Source of the DNA: Mycetocola_A sp015752285
GTDB taxonomy: Bacteria > Actinomycetota > Actinomycetes > Actinomycetales > Microbacteriaceae
Direction: 5' to 3'
DNA length: 64,000 bases
Assembly (NCBI RefSeq): GCF_015752285.1
Contig: NZ_JADOUY010000002.1
Location: 558,001-622,000 of the forward strand
Positions 40,309-50,060 of this stretch are shown here, piece by piece. Every line of letters begins with the position of its first letter. Positions within the stretch are counted from its first letter, which is position 1. The notes under the pieces were generated by a model. That model did no database searches. It was not told where the DNA came from and was given only the letters and a program-made list of their open reading frames with translations. The position numbers and the translations under genes are program-made.

Positions 40309-41433
40309 TCAGGCGGTAGCGGGCACGGCGCTGACGGTGCGGTCGATCGTGCACTGACCGAGCACACGCGTTCCGACGTAGACGACGGCGGTCTGCCCGG
40401 GAGCGACACCGTCGAGCGGCGTCTCCGGTCGGATCATCAGCTCGGGTTCGCCGGTTGCAGCGTTCGGCTGGACGACGGCGACGGCGGGGACCGGATCCGC
40501 GTGGGCACGAATCTGCACGTCGCAGGCGAATGCGAGGTCCGGCTGATCGGGTGCCAGCCCGGCCCAGGTGAACCGTGAGCCGGCGATCTCGGCGATGGCG
40601 AGGGCTTCCTTCGGACCGACGACGACCTCATTGGTCTTCGGCCGGACCTCGAGAACAAACCGTGGGCGTCCGTCAGGGTCAGGAACACCCAGGTTCAGGC
40701 CGCGGCGCTGCCCGACGGTGAACGCGGCGGCGCCCTCGTGGGAGCCGACGACGGAACCTGTCCGGTCGAGGATCTCGCCCTTCTCCGCTCCAACACGCTC
40801 GGCCAGCCAGCCACGGGTGTCGCCGTCAGGGATGAAGCAGATGTCGTGGCTGTCGGGTTTGTTCGCGACGCTGAATCCGCGTTCGGCCGCTTCGGCCCGC
40901 ACCTCTGCCTTCGACGGCGTCGCCCCGAGCGGGAACATGGAGTGGGCGATCTGCTCGGTGGTGAGCACGCCAAGGACATAGCTCTGGTCTTTGGCCCAGG
41001 CGCTGGCACGGTGCAGTTCCCGGTTGCCGTCTGCATCCGTCAGGATCGTCGCGTAGTGCCCGGTGCAGACCGCATCGAAGCCGAGGTCGATCGCCTTCTC
41101 GAGGAGGGCTGCGAACTTGATCTTCTCGTTGCAGCGCATGCACGGGTTCGGAGTGCGGCCGGCGGCGTACTCGGCGATGAAGTCGTCGACGACGTCGAGT
41201 TTGAACCGCTCGGAGAAGTCCCAGACGTAGTACGGGATTCCGATGATGTTGGCGGCGCGCTGCGCATCCATTGAGTCCTCAATGGTGCAGCAACCCCGGC
41301 TGCCGGTGCGGAGGGTGCCGGGCATCCGGCTGAGGGCAAGGTGCACACCGACCACGTCGTGACCCGCTTCGACTGCGCGCGCTGCGGCTACTGCGGAGTC
41401 GACCCCGCCGGACATTGCTGCTAAAACCTTCAC
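40309..41433 (-). CDS. mnmA: tRNA 2-thiouridylase MnmA
   Basis: Installs the 2-thio group of s2U34 in tRNA-Lys, -Glu and -Gln, using sulfur from a cysteine desulfurase. The 374-residue protein has the PP-loop AMSGGVDSAVAAA (6-18), the nucleophile Cys98 in NPCMRCNEKIKF and the persulfide Cys199 in SHDICFIPDGD. The start is GTG at 41433 with TAGACT 6 nt upstream. It lies 44 nt downstream of the cysteine desulfurase, its likely sulfur donor. Confidence 0.96.
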   Translation of the reverse strand: MKVLAAMSGGVDSAVAAARAVEAGHDVVGVHLALSRMPGTLRTGSRGCCTIEDSMDAQRAANIIGIPYYVWDFSERFKLDVVDDFIAEYAAGRTPNPCMRCNEKIKFAALLEKAIDLGFDAVCTGHYATILTDADGNRELHRASAWAKDQSYVLGVLTTEQIAHSMFPLGATPSKAEVRAEAAERGFSVANKPDSHDICFIPDGDTRGWLAERVGAEKGEILDRTGSVVGSHEGAAAFTVGQRRGLNLGVPDPDGRPRFVLEVRPKTNEVVVGPKEALAIAEIAGSRFTWAGLAPDQPDLAFACDVQIRAHADPVPAVAVVQPNAATGEPELMIRPETPLDGVAPGQTAVVYVGTRVLGQCTIDRTVSAVPATA

Positions 41434-41439
41434 CCGAGC

Positions 41440-41445
41440 AGTCTA
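41440..41445 (-). promoter_or_regulatory. -10 box for leaderless mnmA
   Basis: TAGACT, then GCTCGG, then GTG at 41433 on the minus strand. It lies within the 44-nt gap after the cysteine desulfurase gene. Confidence 0.5.
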
Positions 41446-41477
41446 CGCGCCTGTTTCTGAGCGCCGCCTTGGCGGCG

Positions 41478-42698
41478 TCAGGCGCCGAGGCTGGTGCTGC
41501 GGTCGGCGAAACCGGCCCTGGCCGCCTGCGCGTACGCGCCAGGAAGGGCGGAGAGCAGTGCGTCGACGTCGGCGTCTGTCGTCGTGTGGCCGAGCGTCAC
41601 CCGCAGTGCTCCCCTGGCCTCGATCTCACTCCTGCCCATGGCGCGGAGCACGTGTGACGGTTCCGGGATGCCGGCCTGACAGGCTGACCCTGTTGACACG
41701 GAAACCCCGGCCATGTCGAGGAGGAACAGGAGCGAGTCCCCCTCGCAGCCGGCGACGGCCACATGGACGTTACCCGGCAACCTGCCGGCGCCAGACGGTC
41801 CGTTGAGCGTCGCAGCAGGAACAGACGATCGGATGCCGTCGATGAGCCGGTCGCGCAACCCGCCCAGTCTCACGGCCTCGGCCTCCCGGTTTCTGGCGGC
41901 GTGGGTGGCTGCGACGGCGAACGCAACAGCCCCGGCCACGTCCTGGGTGCCTGACCGCACTTGGCGCTGCTGGCCGCCGCCGTGCAGCAACGGTTCGACG
42001 ATGGCGGAGCGGGAGAGCACGAGCGCTCCGACTCCCACCGGTCCCCCGATCTTGTGCGCAGACACGCTCATCGCGACGAGTCCCGATCCGCCGGAGCTCC
42101 CCGAGGCGGAGCGGACGGCAGCGAAATCGGTTTCGAGGTAACCGTATGCGGCGACGGCGTCGAGGTGAACGGGGACCCCGGCGGCTGCAGCGTGTGCACT
42201 GATCTCACGGACGGGCTGGATGCTGCCCACTTCGTTGTTGGCCCAGAGCAGGGTGACGAGAGCGACACTGTCGCCGTGACGGGCGAGCGCAGCCCTCACG
42301 TCGTCAGGACGGACGAGCCCGTCCTCGTCGAGCGGGAGCCAGTCGACGATGGCCCCCTCATGCTGTTCGAGCCATTCGAGGGTGTCGATGGTGGCGTGGT
42401 GCTCACCGCCGGGGGCGAGGATGACAGGCCTCGAAGCTCCCCGGTTCCTGAACCACCAGATGCCCTTCACGGCAAGGTTCACTGCCTCGGTCCCACCCGA
42501 CGTGAGGACGACCTCGATCGGGTCGCAACCGAGGGTGGCAGCGATCTCCTCGCGTGCTTCCTCGAGCATCCGTTTCGCGGACTGTCCCTGCGAGTGAATG
42601 GATGCCGGATTCCCGACGGTTCCGAGAGCGTGCGCGTACGCATCGATCGCTTCGAGGAGCATCGGGGTCGTTGCCGCATGGTCCAGATACACGACCAT
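41478..42698 (-). CDS. cysteine desulfurase (NifS/IscS family)
   Basis: A PLP enzyme removing sulfur from cysteine. The 406-residue protein starts MVVYLDHAATTPM and carries HH (GGEHHATIDTLEW), the PLP lysine Lys216 (SVSAHKIGGPVG) and the persulfide-forming Cys340 in STGSACQAG. The active-site loop length and its place 44 nt before mnmA fit an IscS-like enzyme dedicated to tRNA thiolation, as in M. tuberculosis Rv3025c-Rv3024c. ATG at 42698 has GGGAG 6 nt upstream; an upstream in-frame ATG is less good. Confidence 0.94.
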   Translation of the reverse strand: MVVYLDHAATTPMLLEAIDAYAHALGTVGNPASIHSQGQSAKRMLEEAREEIAATLGCDPIEVVLTSGGTEAVNLAVKGIWWFRNRGASRPVILAPGGEHHATIDTLEWLEQHEGAIVDWLPLDEDGLVRPDDVRAALARHGDSVALVTLLWANNEVGSIQPVREISAHAAAAGVPVHLDAVAAYGYLETDFAAVRSASGSSGGSGLVAMSVSAHKIGGPVGVGALVLSRSAIVEPLLHGGGQQRQVRSGTQDVAGAVAFAVAATHAARNREAEAVRLGGLRDRLIDGIRSSVPAATLNGPSGAGRLPGNVHVAVAGCEGDSLLFLLDMAGVSVSTGSACQAGIPEPSHVLRAMGRSEIEARGALRVTLGHTTTDADVDALLSALPGAYAQAARAGFADRSTSLGA

Positions 42699-42741
42699 TC
42701 CGCTCTCCCGCCCTGTGTACTCGCGCCCTGTGCGCACTCAC

Positions 42742-42747
42742 TACTCT
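42742..42747 (+). promoter_or_regulatory. -10 box for leaderless glgX
   Basis: TACTCT, then 7 nt, then ATG at 42755. The divergent spacer to the cysteine desulfurase is only 56 bp. Confidence 0.5.
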
Positions 42748-42754
42748 AGAACGC

Positions 42755-44809
42755 ATGACTCCGACCGACTCCCTTCACGACCTCGGTGTCCGAGTCACCT
42801 CGCACGGCGGCGAGCTGCGCGTGTGGTCGGCGAGTGCCGACCAGATGGAACTCGTGATCTTCGACGACACCGACCCGCACTGGGTGACTAAAACGGTCCA
42901 GATGAAGAGGGGCGCAGACGACGTCTGGGTCGGACGGTCGCGAAGCCTCCGCGTTGGAACCCGCTACTCGGTGCGGGTGTCAGGGTCGTCGTCGCCGACA
43001 TCGGCCTTCAACCCGACGCGCGACCTCATCGACCCGTACGCGCGCGGGCTCGTGCGTGTCGGAGCAGGCCAGTACCGATCCGCCGTCGTCGACACCGACT
43101 TCGACTGGGGCGATGTTGCCAAACCTGCTGTTCCTCTCGACCGGACCGTCATCTACGAAGCCCATGCCAAAGGCATCTCCAAGCTCAACCGCCACGTGCC
43201 CGAGACGTTGCGCGGAAGCTACGCCGGCCTGGCCCACGATGCGTCGATCAGTTACCTCCACGATCTCGGTGTCACCGCCGTCGAGTTGCTTCCCGTTCAC
43301 GCCTTCGTCTCAGAACAGCGCCTCATCCGTCAGGGTCTGACCAACTACTGGGGTTACAACACCCTCAACTTCTTCACCCCGCACGCCCCATACGCGTCGC
43401 GCGCCGCGCAGTCCGCCGGCCCTGCCGCCATCCTGCGGGAGTTCAAGGGCATGGTCCGGTTGTTGCATGAGGCTGGAATCGAGGTCATCCTCGATGTGGT
43501 CTACAACCACACGGCTGAGGAAGGCCGCGGCGGCCCGACCACGAGCCTGCGTGGCATCGACAACGACGCCTACTACCGACAGACGGCCACCGGCGACTAC
43601 ATCGACGTCACCGGCTGTGGTAACAGCCTCGATACCTCGCACCCTGCCGCTCGGCGCCTCGTGATGGATTCCCTTCGGTACTGGGCCAATGAGGTCCAGA
43701 TCGACGGTTTCCGGTTCGACCTCGCAGTGACACTCGGCAGAAACGCGGAGCACGAGTTCGATCGCAATCACGAGCTCCTCTCCGCCATCGTGTCCGACCC
43801 GACACTCGCCGGGGTCAAGATGATCTCCGAGCCGTGGGACGTCGGGATCGATGGCTGGCAGACCGGCAACTTCCCAACCGGCTGGATCGACTGGAACGAC
43901 AGGTACCGCGACCGCACCAGAAATTTCTGGTTGTCGGATGTCGACTACGCCAGGCGGGCAAGCACGGCGCCCGTGGGCATCGGCGGGTTCGCGACACGGC
44001 TCGCCGGATCGAGCAACACGTTCTCCGGTGAGCGGGGGCCGCTGGCATCCGTCAACCTCATCACCGCGCACGACGGCTTCACCCTCGCCGACATCGTCTC
44101 CTACGACGTCAAACACAACGTCGGAAACGGCGAGTCGAACCGCGACGGGACCGACAACAACCGGTCGTTCAACCACGGCGCCGAGGGCCCGACCAGCGAT
44201 GAGACGATCCTCGCGACCAGGCGAAAGGCGATGAGGAACCTGCTCGGCACCCTTCTGCTCTCCGCAGGCGTGCCGATGCTCACCGCCGGCGACGAATACG
44301 GTCGGACACAGCGGGGCAACAACAACGCGTACTGCCACGATTCCGAACTCACCTGGCTCAGCTTCCCGGTCGACAAATGGCAGCACAACCTGTTCGCCCA
44401 TGCCCGCAGGCTGACCGAGTTGCGGCGTGAGAACCCGGCGCTGCGGCCGGTGCGGTTCGGCCGATCCGGCGAGACAGTGCCGAGCGCCAGCCAGATGGAC
44501 TGGTACGACCAGTCCGGCGCGACGATGAGTGAAGACGACTGGACGAGTGCGCGCAACCGCACACTGCAGTACGTCGCAGCAAGCACACCAGAGGTCGAGG
44601 ACTTCAACCGCATCCTGCTCATCGTTCACGGCGTCGAGGCCGACGTGACCGTCACCCTCCCCCTGCACGACGGGGTCACGCACTATGAACTTCTGTGGCG
44701 AAGCGACGACGAGACCCCGCTCACAGCTGTGTCCACGTTCGTCCCGGGCGACACGATCGAGGTCGCGGCCACCTCCATGCAGTTGTTCCGAGCGATCTCA
44801 GCAGACTGA
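42755..44809 (+). CDS. glgX: glycogen debranching enzyme GlgX
   Basis: A GH13_11 isoamylase-type enzyme that hydrolyses alpha-1,6 branches of phosphorylase-limited glycogen. The 684-residue protein has an N-terminal CBM48 (1-150), then the barrel with DVVYNHTAEEG, IDGFRFDLAVTLG (nucleophile Asp322), ISEPWDVG (acid/base Glu359) and ITAHDGFTLADIVSY. C-terminal beta domain present. The ATG at 42755 fits leaderless expression; upstream in-frame codons are shadows of the cysteine desulfurase. Confidence 0.96.
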   Translation: MTPTDSLHDLGVRVTSHGGELRVWSASADQMELVIFDDTDPHWVTKTVQMKRGADDVWVGRSRSLRVGTRYSVRVSGSSSPTSAFNPTRDLIDPYARGLVRVGAGQYRSAVVDTDFDWGDVAKPAVPLDRTVIYEAHAKGISKLNRHVPETLRGSYAGLAHDASISYLHDLGVTAVELLPVHAFVSEQRLIRQGLTNYWGYNTLNFFTPHAPYASRAAQSAGPAAILREFKGMVRLLHEAGIEVILDVVYNHTAEEGRGGPTTSLRGIDNDAYYRQTATGDYIDVTGCGNSLDTSHPAARRLVMDSLRYWANEVQIDGFRFDLAVTLGRNAEHEFDRNHELLSAIVSDPTLAGVKMISEPWDVGIDGWQTGNFPTGWIDWNDRYRDRTRNFWLSDVDYARRASTAPVGIGGFATRLAGSSNTFSGERGPLASVNLITAHDGFTLADIVSYDVKHNVGNGESNRDGTDNNRSFNHGAEGPTSDETILATRRKAMRNLLGTLLLSAGVPMLTAGDEYGRTQRGNNNAYCHDSELTWLSFPVDKWQHNLFAHARRLTELRRENPALRPVRFGRSGETVPSASQMDWYDQSGATMSEDDWTSARNRTLQYVAASTPEVEDFNRILLIVHGVEADVTVTLPLHDGVTHYELLWRSDDETPLTAVSTFVPGDTIEVAATSMQLFRAISAD

Positions 44810-44811
44810 CC

Positions 44812-45300
44812 GTGGCCAGAAAGAACGCGGCATCGACGCCGGCGACCGTCGCTCTCACCGCTACGGGCATCAGCTTCACCCCACATCCGTACCTGCACGA
44901 CCCCGCTGCGGCGAGCTTCGGTCTTGAGGCGGCCGAAGCTCTGGGGGTCGACGCCGACCGCGTCTTCAAGACGCTTCTTGCCGACGTCGACGGAACGCTC
45001 GTCGTCGGTGTCGTCCCGGTGACGGCACAACTGGACCTCAAACTGCTGGCGATGGCTGTCGGCGGCAAACGCGCGGCCATGGCGGAACCCGCACTGGCCG
45101 AACGCCGGACCGGCTATGTGGTCGGTGGAATCAGTCCGATCGGGCAGAGAAGCCGGCTGCGCACGGTGATCGACGGGTCAGCGACGACATGGGCCAGCGT
45201 CTTCGTCTCCGGAGGCCGGCGAGGCCTCGACATCGAACTGTCGCCTCTCGACCTCATCACCGTGACCGGCGCGACGCTCGCCGCGATCGCCAGGCGCTGA
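44812..45300 (+). CDS. ybaK: YbaK/EbsC-type aminoacyl-tRNA deacylase
   Basis: A 162-residue trans-editing protein that hydrolyses mischarged tRNA, in E. coli Cys-tRNA(Pro). Family segments: STPATVALTATGISFTPHPY, RVFKTLLADVDGTLVVGVVP (the catalytic Lys region), VGGKRAAMAEPALAERRTGYVVGGISPIGQ and the end LDLITVTGA. GTG at 44812 is 2 nt after the glgX stop, so the two are co-transcribed. Specificity cannot be assigned from sequence alone. Confidence 0.9.
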   Translation: MARKNAASTPATVALTATGISFTPHPYLHDPAAASFGLEAAEALGVDADRVFKTLLADVDGTLVVGVVPVTAQLDLKLLAMAVGGKRAAMAEPALAERRTGYVVGGISPIGQRSRLRTVIDGSATTWASVFVSGGRRGLDIELSPLDLITVTGATLAAIARR

Positions 45301-45307
45301 ACGACCG

Positions 45308-47878
45308 TCAGGCGACGGCGATGAGGCCGAGCTCTGCCGGACTGGCGAGCAGCGCGTTCTTCGGAACCACCCGCACGCTGTAGCCGAAGCCACCGGGGCG
45401 GCCGAGGCTCACCGTTCCGGAGAACAGCCAGTCGCCGCCGTCGCCGGAGTCGGCATCCGGGTCAGGGATCTCGGCTTCGAGTTCAGCGCTCTGCACGTCG
45501 CGGAGATCGTCGCCGTTCGCACCGCTGAGACCGTACACGACCTGCACGGACACATCGTCAGGACTCAGGCTGCCCAGCCTCACCGTCGCACGAAGGTGAA
45601 GTTCGTCGCCCACCTGCGGCGTCAGGTCGAGGCCGCCGGACTCGACGTGCGCGATGGCGACGTCCGGCCACGCAGCGGTGACCCGCGCCTTCCACTCGGC
45701 GAGGCGCCTGGCCGGCTTGTATCCGTCACCACGCAGCACCGTGGTGCTCGAGTATGCCGGCAGATAGAGCGATTCGGTGTACTCGCGAACCATCCGGTCT
45801 GCGCTGAGTCGCGGCGACAGCGTCGACAACGTGTGACGGATGCTTCGCAGCCAGTCGGTCGGGAGCCCATCGGAGTCCCGGGCATAAAAGCGTGGCGCGA
45901 TCTGGTGTTCGATCAGGTCGTACATCGACTCCGCCTCGAGCCGGTCGCGCTCCTCGGCATCGGCTGTCGCCGCCGAGGGGATCGCCCAGCCGTTGTCACC
46001 GTCGAAGAACTCGTTCCACCAGCCATCGAGAATGGAGAGGTTGAGGACGCCGTTCAGGGCGGCTTTCATCCCGGACGTCCCACACGCTTCCAGGGGCCTG
46101 AGCGGGTTGTTCAGCCAGACGTCGGTGCCAGGGTAGAGCTTCTGTGCCATGGCGATGTCGTAGTTCGGGAGGAAGACGATGCGCTCGCGTACCCGCGGGT
46201 CTTTCGCGAACTCCACGATCTTCTGGATCAGTCGCTTGCCCTCGATATCGGCGGGATGTGATTTGCCGGCGATGACGATCTGCACGGGGCGGTCAGGGTG
46301 GAGCAGGATGCCACGCAACCGGTCGGTGTCGTGCAGCATCAGCGTGAGCCGCTTGTACGTCGGAACCCGCCGCGCGAATCCGATGGTGAGCACCCGCGGA
46401 TCGAGCAGCGAGTGGAGCCACTCGGGGGCGACTCCCCCGGGATTCTGCTGCAGCCACGCGCGTTCGAGACGACGGCGCGCGTCTGCGACCAGTTCGGCAC
46501 GCATGTCGTTGCGCACCGACCACAGCTCGGCATCAGACACCGCAGGTGAAGCCCAGTCGGCGTTGGCCGTGTCCGTGGTGCCGAGGGTGCGTGCCGCAAG
46601 CGCTGTCAGCTGCGGTGCCGTCCAGCTGGCGGGATGCACCCCGTTTGTGACGGAACCGATGGGAACGTCTTCGGTATCGAATCCGGGCCAGAGGTCACTG
46701 AACATCCGTCGGCTGACCTCGCCGTGCAACTGGGAGACCCCGTTGGCACGCTGGCCGAGACGCAGCCCCATGACGGCCATGTTGAACGCGCCGTCCGGTG
46801 GACTCCCCGCTTCGCGACCGAGCGAGAGAACGTCGTCGACCGGCACTGCCGGCAGCAGATCGGTCTCGAAATAGCGACGGACCAGGGCGGATTCGAAGCG
46901 GTCGATGCCGGCGGGCACGGGCGTGTGGGTCGTGAACACCGTGCCGGCTCTGACCACCTGCAACGCTTCGGTGAAGCTCAGCCCGTCGCGGATGAGGTCG
47001 CCGATCCGTTCGACACCGAGGAATCCGGCGTGGCCTTCATTGGTGTGGAACACCCGCGGCGGCCGCACTCCGGTGCGTTCGGCCCAGGCTCCGATTGCCC
47101 GGACACCACCGATTCCGAGCAGGAGCTCCTGCTGCAGCCGGTGTTCCTCCGCACCGCCGTACAGGCGGTCGGTGACGTGACAGAGCTCATCGGTGTTCTC
47201 CGGGATGTCGGAGTCAAGAAGGAGCAGCGTCACCCGACCGACCCTGCCCTGCCAGATCCGCGCGCTGAGAACCTGGTCGTCGGGCAGGCACAGGGTGACG
47301 ATCACCGGGCTGCCGTCCGGCTGCCGGAGAACACGAAGTGGGAGGCCGTCCGGGTCGAGCACCGGGTAGGTCTCCTGCTGCCAGCCGTCTGGTGAGAGGG
47401 CCTGGCTGAAGTATCCGGAGCGGTAGAACAGTCCGACGGCCACGAGCGGGACGCCGAGGTCTGACGCACTCTTGAGATGGTCGCCGGCGAGGATGCCGAG
47501 ACCGCCGGAATACTGCGGAAGCGCGGCAGCGATACCGAACTCCGGCGAGAAGTAGGCGATGGATTCGGGCTTCTCACCCTCCAGCTGCTGGTACCAGCGC
47601 GGCTCGTTCAGATAGCGGGTGAGATCGTCGCGAAGCGCATTCGCCCGGTCGACGAAGGCGTCGTCCGCCGCGAGTTCGTCGATGCGTTCCTGACTGATCT
47701 GCCCGAACAGGCTGATCGGGTCGTGCTGGAAATCCCGCCACGCATCCGGGGCGATGTCGGAGAACAGGTCCTGCGTGGGTTCGTGCCAGGCCCACCTGAG
47801 GTTTCCCACGAGGTGCTCGAGCGCCGAGAGCCGCTCAGGGAGCGCTGGCCGGACCGTAAATCGTCTAATCGCCTTCAC
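45308..47878 (-). CDS. glgP: alpha-glucan phosphorylase
   Basis: Releases glucose-1-phosphate from alpha-1,4-glucan. The 856-residue protein is of the shorter actinobacterial/archaeal MalP-like type. It begins VKAIRRFTVRPALPERL and has YFSPEFGIAAALPQYSGGLG, HTNEGHAGF, FTTHTPVPAGIDRF, and the PLP segment CGTSGMKAALNGVLNLSILD; a glycogen-binding C-terminal part is present. The GTG start has TAGGCT 7 nt upstream (leaderless). It is divergent from glgE and convergent with ybaK. Confidence 0.95.
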   Translation of the reverse strand: MKAIRRFTVRPALPERLSALEHLVGNLRWAWHEPTQDLFSDIAPDAWRDFQHDPISLFGQISQERIDELAADDAFVDRANALRDDLTRYLNEPRWYQQLEGEKPESIAYFSPEFGIAAALPQYSGGLGILAGDHLKSASDLGVPLVAVGLFYRSGYFSQALSPDGWQQETYPVLDPDGLPLRVLRQPDGSPVIVTLCLPDDQVLSARIWQGRVGRVTLLLLDSDIPENTDELCHVTDRLYGGAEEHRLQQELLLGIGGVRAIGAWAERTGVRPPRVFHTNEGHAGFLGVERIGDLIRDGLSFTEALQVVRAGTVFTTHTPVPAGIDRFESALVRRYFETDLLPAVPVDDVLSLGREAGSPPDGAFNMAVMGLRLGQRANGVSQLHGEVSRRMFSDLWPGFDTEDVPIGSVTNGVHPASWTAPQLTALAARTLGTTDTANADWASPAVSDAELWSVRNDMRAELVADARRRLERAWLQQNPGGVAPEWLHSLLDPRVLTIGFARRVPTYKRLTLMLHDTDRLRGILLHPDRPVQIVIAGKSHPADIEGKRLIQKIVEFAKDPRVRERIVFLPNYDIAMAQKLYPGTDVWLNNPLRPLEACGTSGMKAALNGVLNLSILDGWWNEFFDGDNGWAIPSAATADAEERDRLEAESMYDLIEHQIAPRFYARDSDGLPTDWLRSIRHTLSTLSPRLSADRMVREYTESLYLPAYSSTTVLRGDGYKPARRLAEWKARVTAAWPDVAIAHVESGGLDLTPQVGDELHLRATVRLGSLSPDDVSVQVVYGLSGANGDDLRDVQSAELEAEIPDPDADSGDGGDWLFSGTVSLGRPGGFGYSVRVVPKNALLASPAELGLIAVA

Positions 47879-47885
47879 GGTGTTC

Positions 47886-47891
47886 AGCCTA
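47886..47891 (-). promoter_or_regulatory. -10 box for leaderless glgP
   Basis: TAGGCT, then 7 nt, then GTG at 47878 on the minus strand. Confidence 0.5.
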
Positions 47892-47980
47892 GGCGAGGGC
47901 GGTCTGCAGCCACCAACGGCGGGCGCATATTGGCTACGGGGAGTTTGGTCAAGCCAGCAACCCTTGCCCCCGATTCGCGG

Positions 47981-47986
47981 TACGGT
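47981..47986 (+). promoter_or_regulatory. -10 box for leaderless glgE-glgB mRNA
   Basis: TACGGT, then 7 nt, then GTG at 47994. Confidence 0.45.
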
Positions 47987-47993
47987 CGGACTT

Positions 47994-50060
47994 GTGGCGA
48001 AGAAAGCAACGAGCAAGGCGGCCGGACCTCTCAAGGCCGCCCCCGCAGAGTCCATCGTTCGAACGACCCCCGGTATCGGCAGGATCCCGGTTCTCGGCCT
48101 CTCGCCGATCGTGTCATGTGGCCGATGGCCGGCGCGCGGTTTTGTCGGGGAGGTGATCCCGTTCCGTGCGACGGCGTTCCGCGAGGGTCACGACGCCATC
48201 GGGGTGGAGCTTCTGCTCACCTCGCCTGCCGGCGTGACCACGCGGCATCCGATGTCGCTCATCACCGTCGGGCTCGACGACTACGAAGCACTCGCGCAAG
48301 TGGATGCGCCAGGCATCTGGCGGTTCACGGTCCGTGCATACTCGGACGACTTCGAGACCTGGCACCACAACGCATCCATCAAGATTCCCGCTGGGATCGA
48401 CGTCGAGCTGATGTTCACGATCGGTGCCCAGTTGCTCCAGCGTGCGGCTGGCGAGTCGAACCGTCCAGCAGACGAGCGCGCCTACCTCGAGCAGCAGGCG
48501 ACGACGCTCGCAGCAACGGATGCCTCCCTCGAGACCCGCGCGGCGGTCCTCGACGATCGCCGTCTGCACCAGATCGCGTACGAGCATCCGATGACGACGA
48601 TCTCGAGTTCGTCCGATGTCGCCGAGATCCGGGTCGAGCGCACCCGGGCGGGCCTCGGCTCCTGGTACGAGTTCTTCCCCCGTTCGGAGGGAGCGAAGAA
48701 ACGTGCTGACGGGTCCTGGCAGTCCGGTACCTTCCGGACGGCAGCGAAGCGGCTCGCTCCGGTCGCCGCGATGGGCTTCGACGTCGTCTACCTGCCGCCG
48801 ATCCACCCGATCGGGACGACCTTCCGCAAGGGCCCGAACAACACCCTCACCCCCGGGCCCCACGACCCGGGCTCACCCTGGGCGATCGGCTCGGCTGACG
48901 GCGGCCACGACGCCATCCACCCCGAACTCGGGACGGAGGCGGACTTCCGCTACTTCCTCGGCGAGGCCGCGAAAAACGACATCGAGATCGCCATCGACCT
49001 CGCGCTGCAGGCGTCGCCTGATCACCCCTGGGTCACCGAACACCCTGAGTGGTTCACGACTCTCCCCGACGGCACCATCGCGTACGCAGAGAACCCGCCG
49101 AAGAAGTACCAGGACATCTACCCGGTCAACTTCGACAACGATCCCGAGGGCATCCGTGCCGAAGTCCTCCGCATCGTGCGGCACTGGATCTCGCTCGGTG
49201 TGAAGATCTTCCGGGTCGACAACCCGCACACGAAGACGGTGGAGTTCTGGGAGTGGCTGATCGGCACCGTCAACGCCGAGGATCCTGACGTCATCTTCCT
49301 GGCCGAGGCGTTCACCCGCCCGGCCATGATGCAGGCCCTCGCCCGCGTGGGATTCCAGCAGAGCTACACCTACTTCACCTGGCGCAACACGAAGGAAGAG
49401 CTCGAGGAGTTCTTCACGAGCATCAGCACCGAGACCGCTGACTTCCTGCGCCCGAACCTGTTCGTCAACACGCCGGACATCCTCACCGAGTACCTGCAGT
49501 TCGGCGGCCCAGCCGCCTACACGATCCGTGCCGCGCTTGCGGCGACGGCAGCACCGGTCTGGGGCGTCTACTCCGGGTTCGAGCTGTTCGAGAACGTCGC
49601 CCGAACGGGCGCGGAGGAGAACATCGACAACGAGAAGTTCGAGTTCAAACCCCGTGATTTCGCCGCTGCGGATGCCGCTGGCCGGTCACTTTCGCTCTAC
49701 CTCGGCACGCTCAATCGGATCCGTCGCGAACACCCGGCGCTCGGTCAGCTGCGCAACCTGCGGCTGCACTCGAGCGACGACGACGCGATCCTCGTCTACA
49801 GCAAGCACCTCGCCGCCGAGTTCACCCCGACCGGCGTCGCAGACACCATCCTCGTCGTTGCGAATGTCGACCCGCATTCCGTCCGCGAGACCACCGTCCA
49901 TATCGACAGTTCTGCATTCGGTATCGCACCGGGCGCCACGTATCAGGTCACCGACCTCGTCACTGGCGCCAGCTGGCCGTGGAGCGAACACAACTTCGTT
50001 CGTCTCGACGCCTTCACCGAACCGGTGCACATCTTCCACGTTCAGGAGGCCACATCGTGA
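47994..50060 (+). CDS. glgE: alpha-1,4-glucan:maltose-1-phosphate maltosyltransferase
   Basis: Transfers maltose from alpha-maltose-1-phosphate to growing alpha-1,4-glucan. The 688-residue GH13_3 enzyme has an N-terminal beta domain and dimerisation helices (1-200), YLPPIHPIGTTFRKG, then IFRVDNPHTK with the nucleophile Asp409 and FLAEAFTRP with Glu438. Their spacing of 29 is the same as in Streptomyces GlgE. The insert NPPKKYQDIYPVNFDND forms part of the donor site. The GTG start is leaderless; the stop overlaps the glgB GTG. Confidence 0.96.
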   Translation: MAKKATSKAAGPLKAAPAESIVRTTPGIGRIPVLGLSPIVSCGRWPARGFVGEVIPFRATAFREGHDAIGVELLLTSPAGVTTRHPMSLITVGLDDYEALAQVDAPGIWRFTVRAYSDDFETWHHNASIKIPAGIDVELMFTIGAQLLQRAAGESNRPADERAYLEQQATTLAATDASLETRAAVLDDRRLHQIAYEHPMTTISSSSDVAEIRVERTRAGLGSWYEFFPRSEGAKKRADGSWQSGTFRTAAKRLAPVAAMGFDVVYLPPIHPIGTTFRKGPNNTLTPGPHDPGSPWAIGSADGGHDAIHPELGTEADFRYFLGEAAKNDIEIAIDLALQASPDHPWVTEHPEWFTTLPDGTIAYAENPPKKYQDIYPVNFDNDPEGIRAEVLRIVRHWISLGVKIFRVDNPHTKTVEFWEWLIGTVNAEDPDVIFLAEAFTRPAMMQALARVGFQQSYTYFTWRNTKEELEEFFTSISTETADFLRPNLFVNTPDILTEYLQFGGPAAYTIRAALAATAAPVWGVYSGFELFENVARTGAEENIDNEKFEFKPRDFAAADAAGRSLSLYLGTLNRIRREHPALGQLRNLRLHSSDDDAILVYSKHLAAEFTPTGVADTILVVANVDPHSVRETTVHIDSSAFGIAPGATYQVTDLVTGASWPWSEHNFVRLDAFTEPVHIFHVQEATS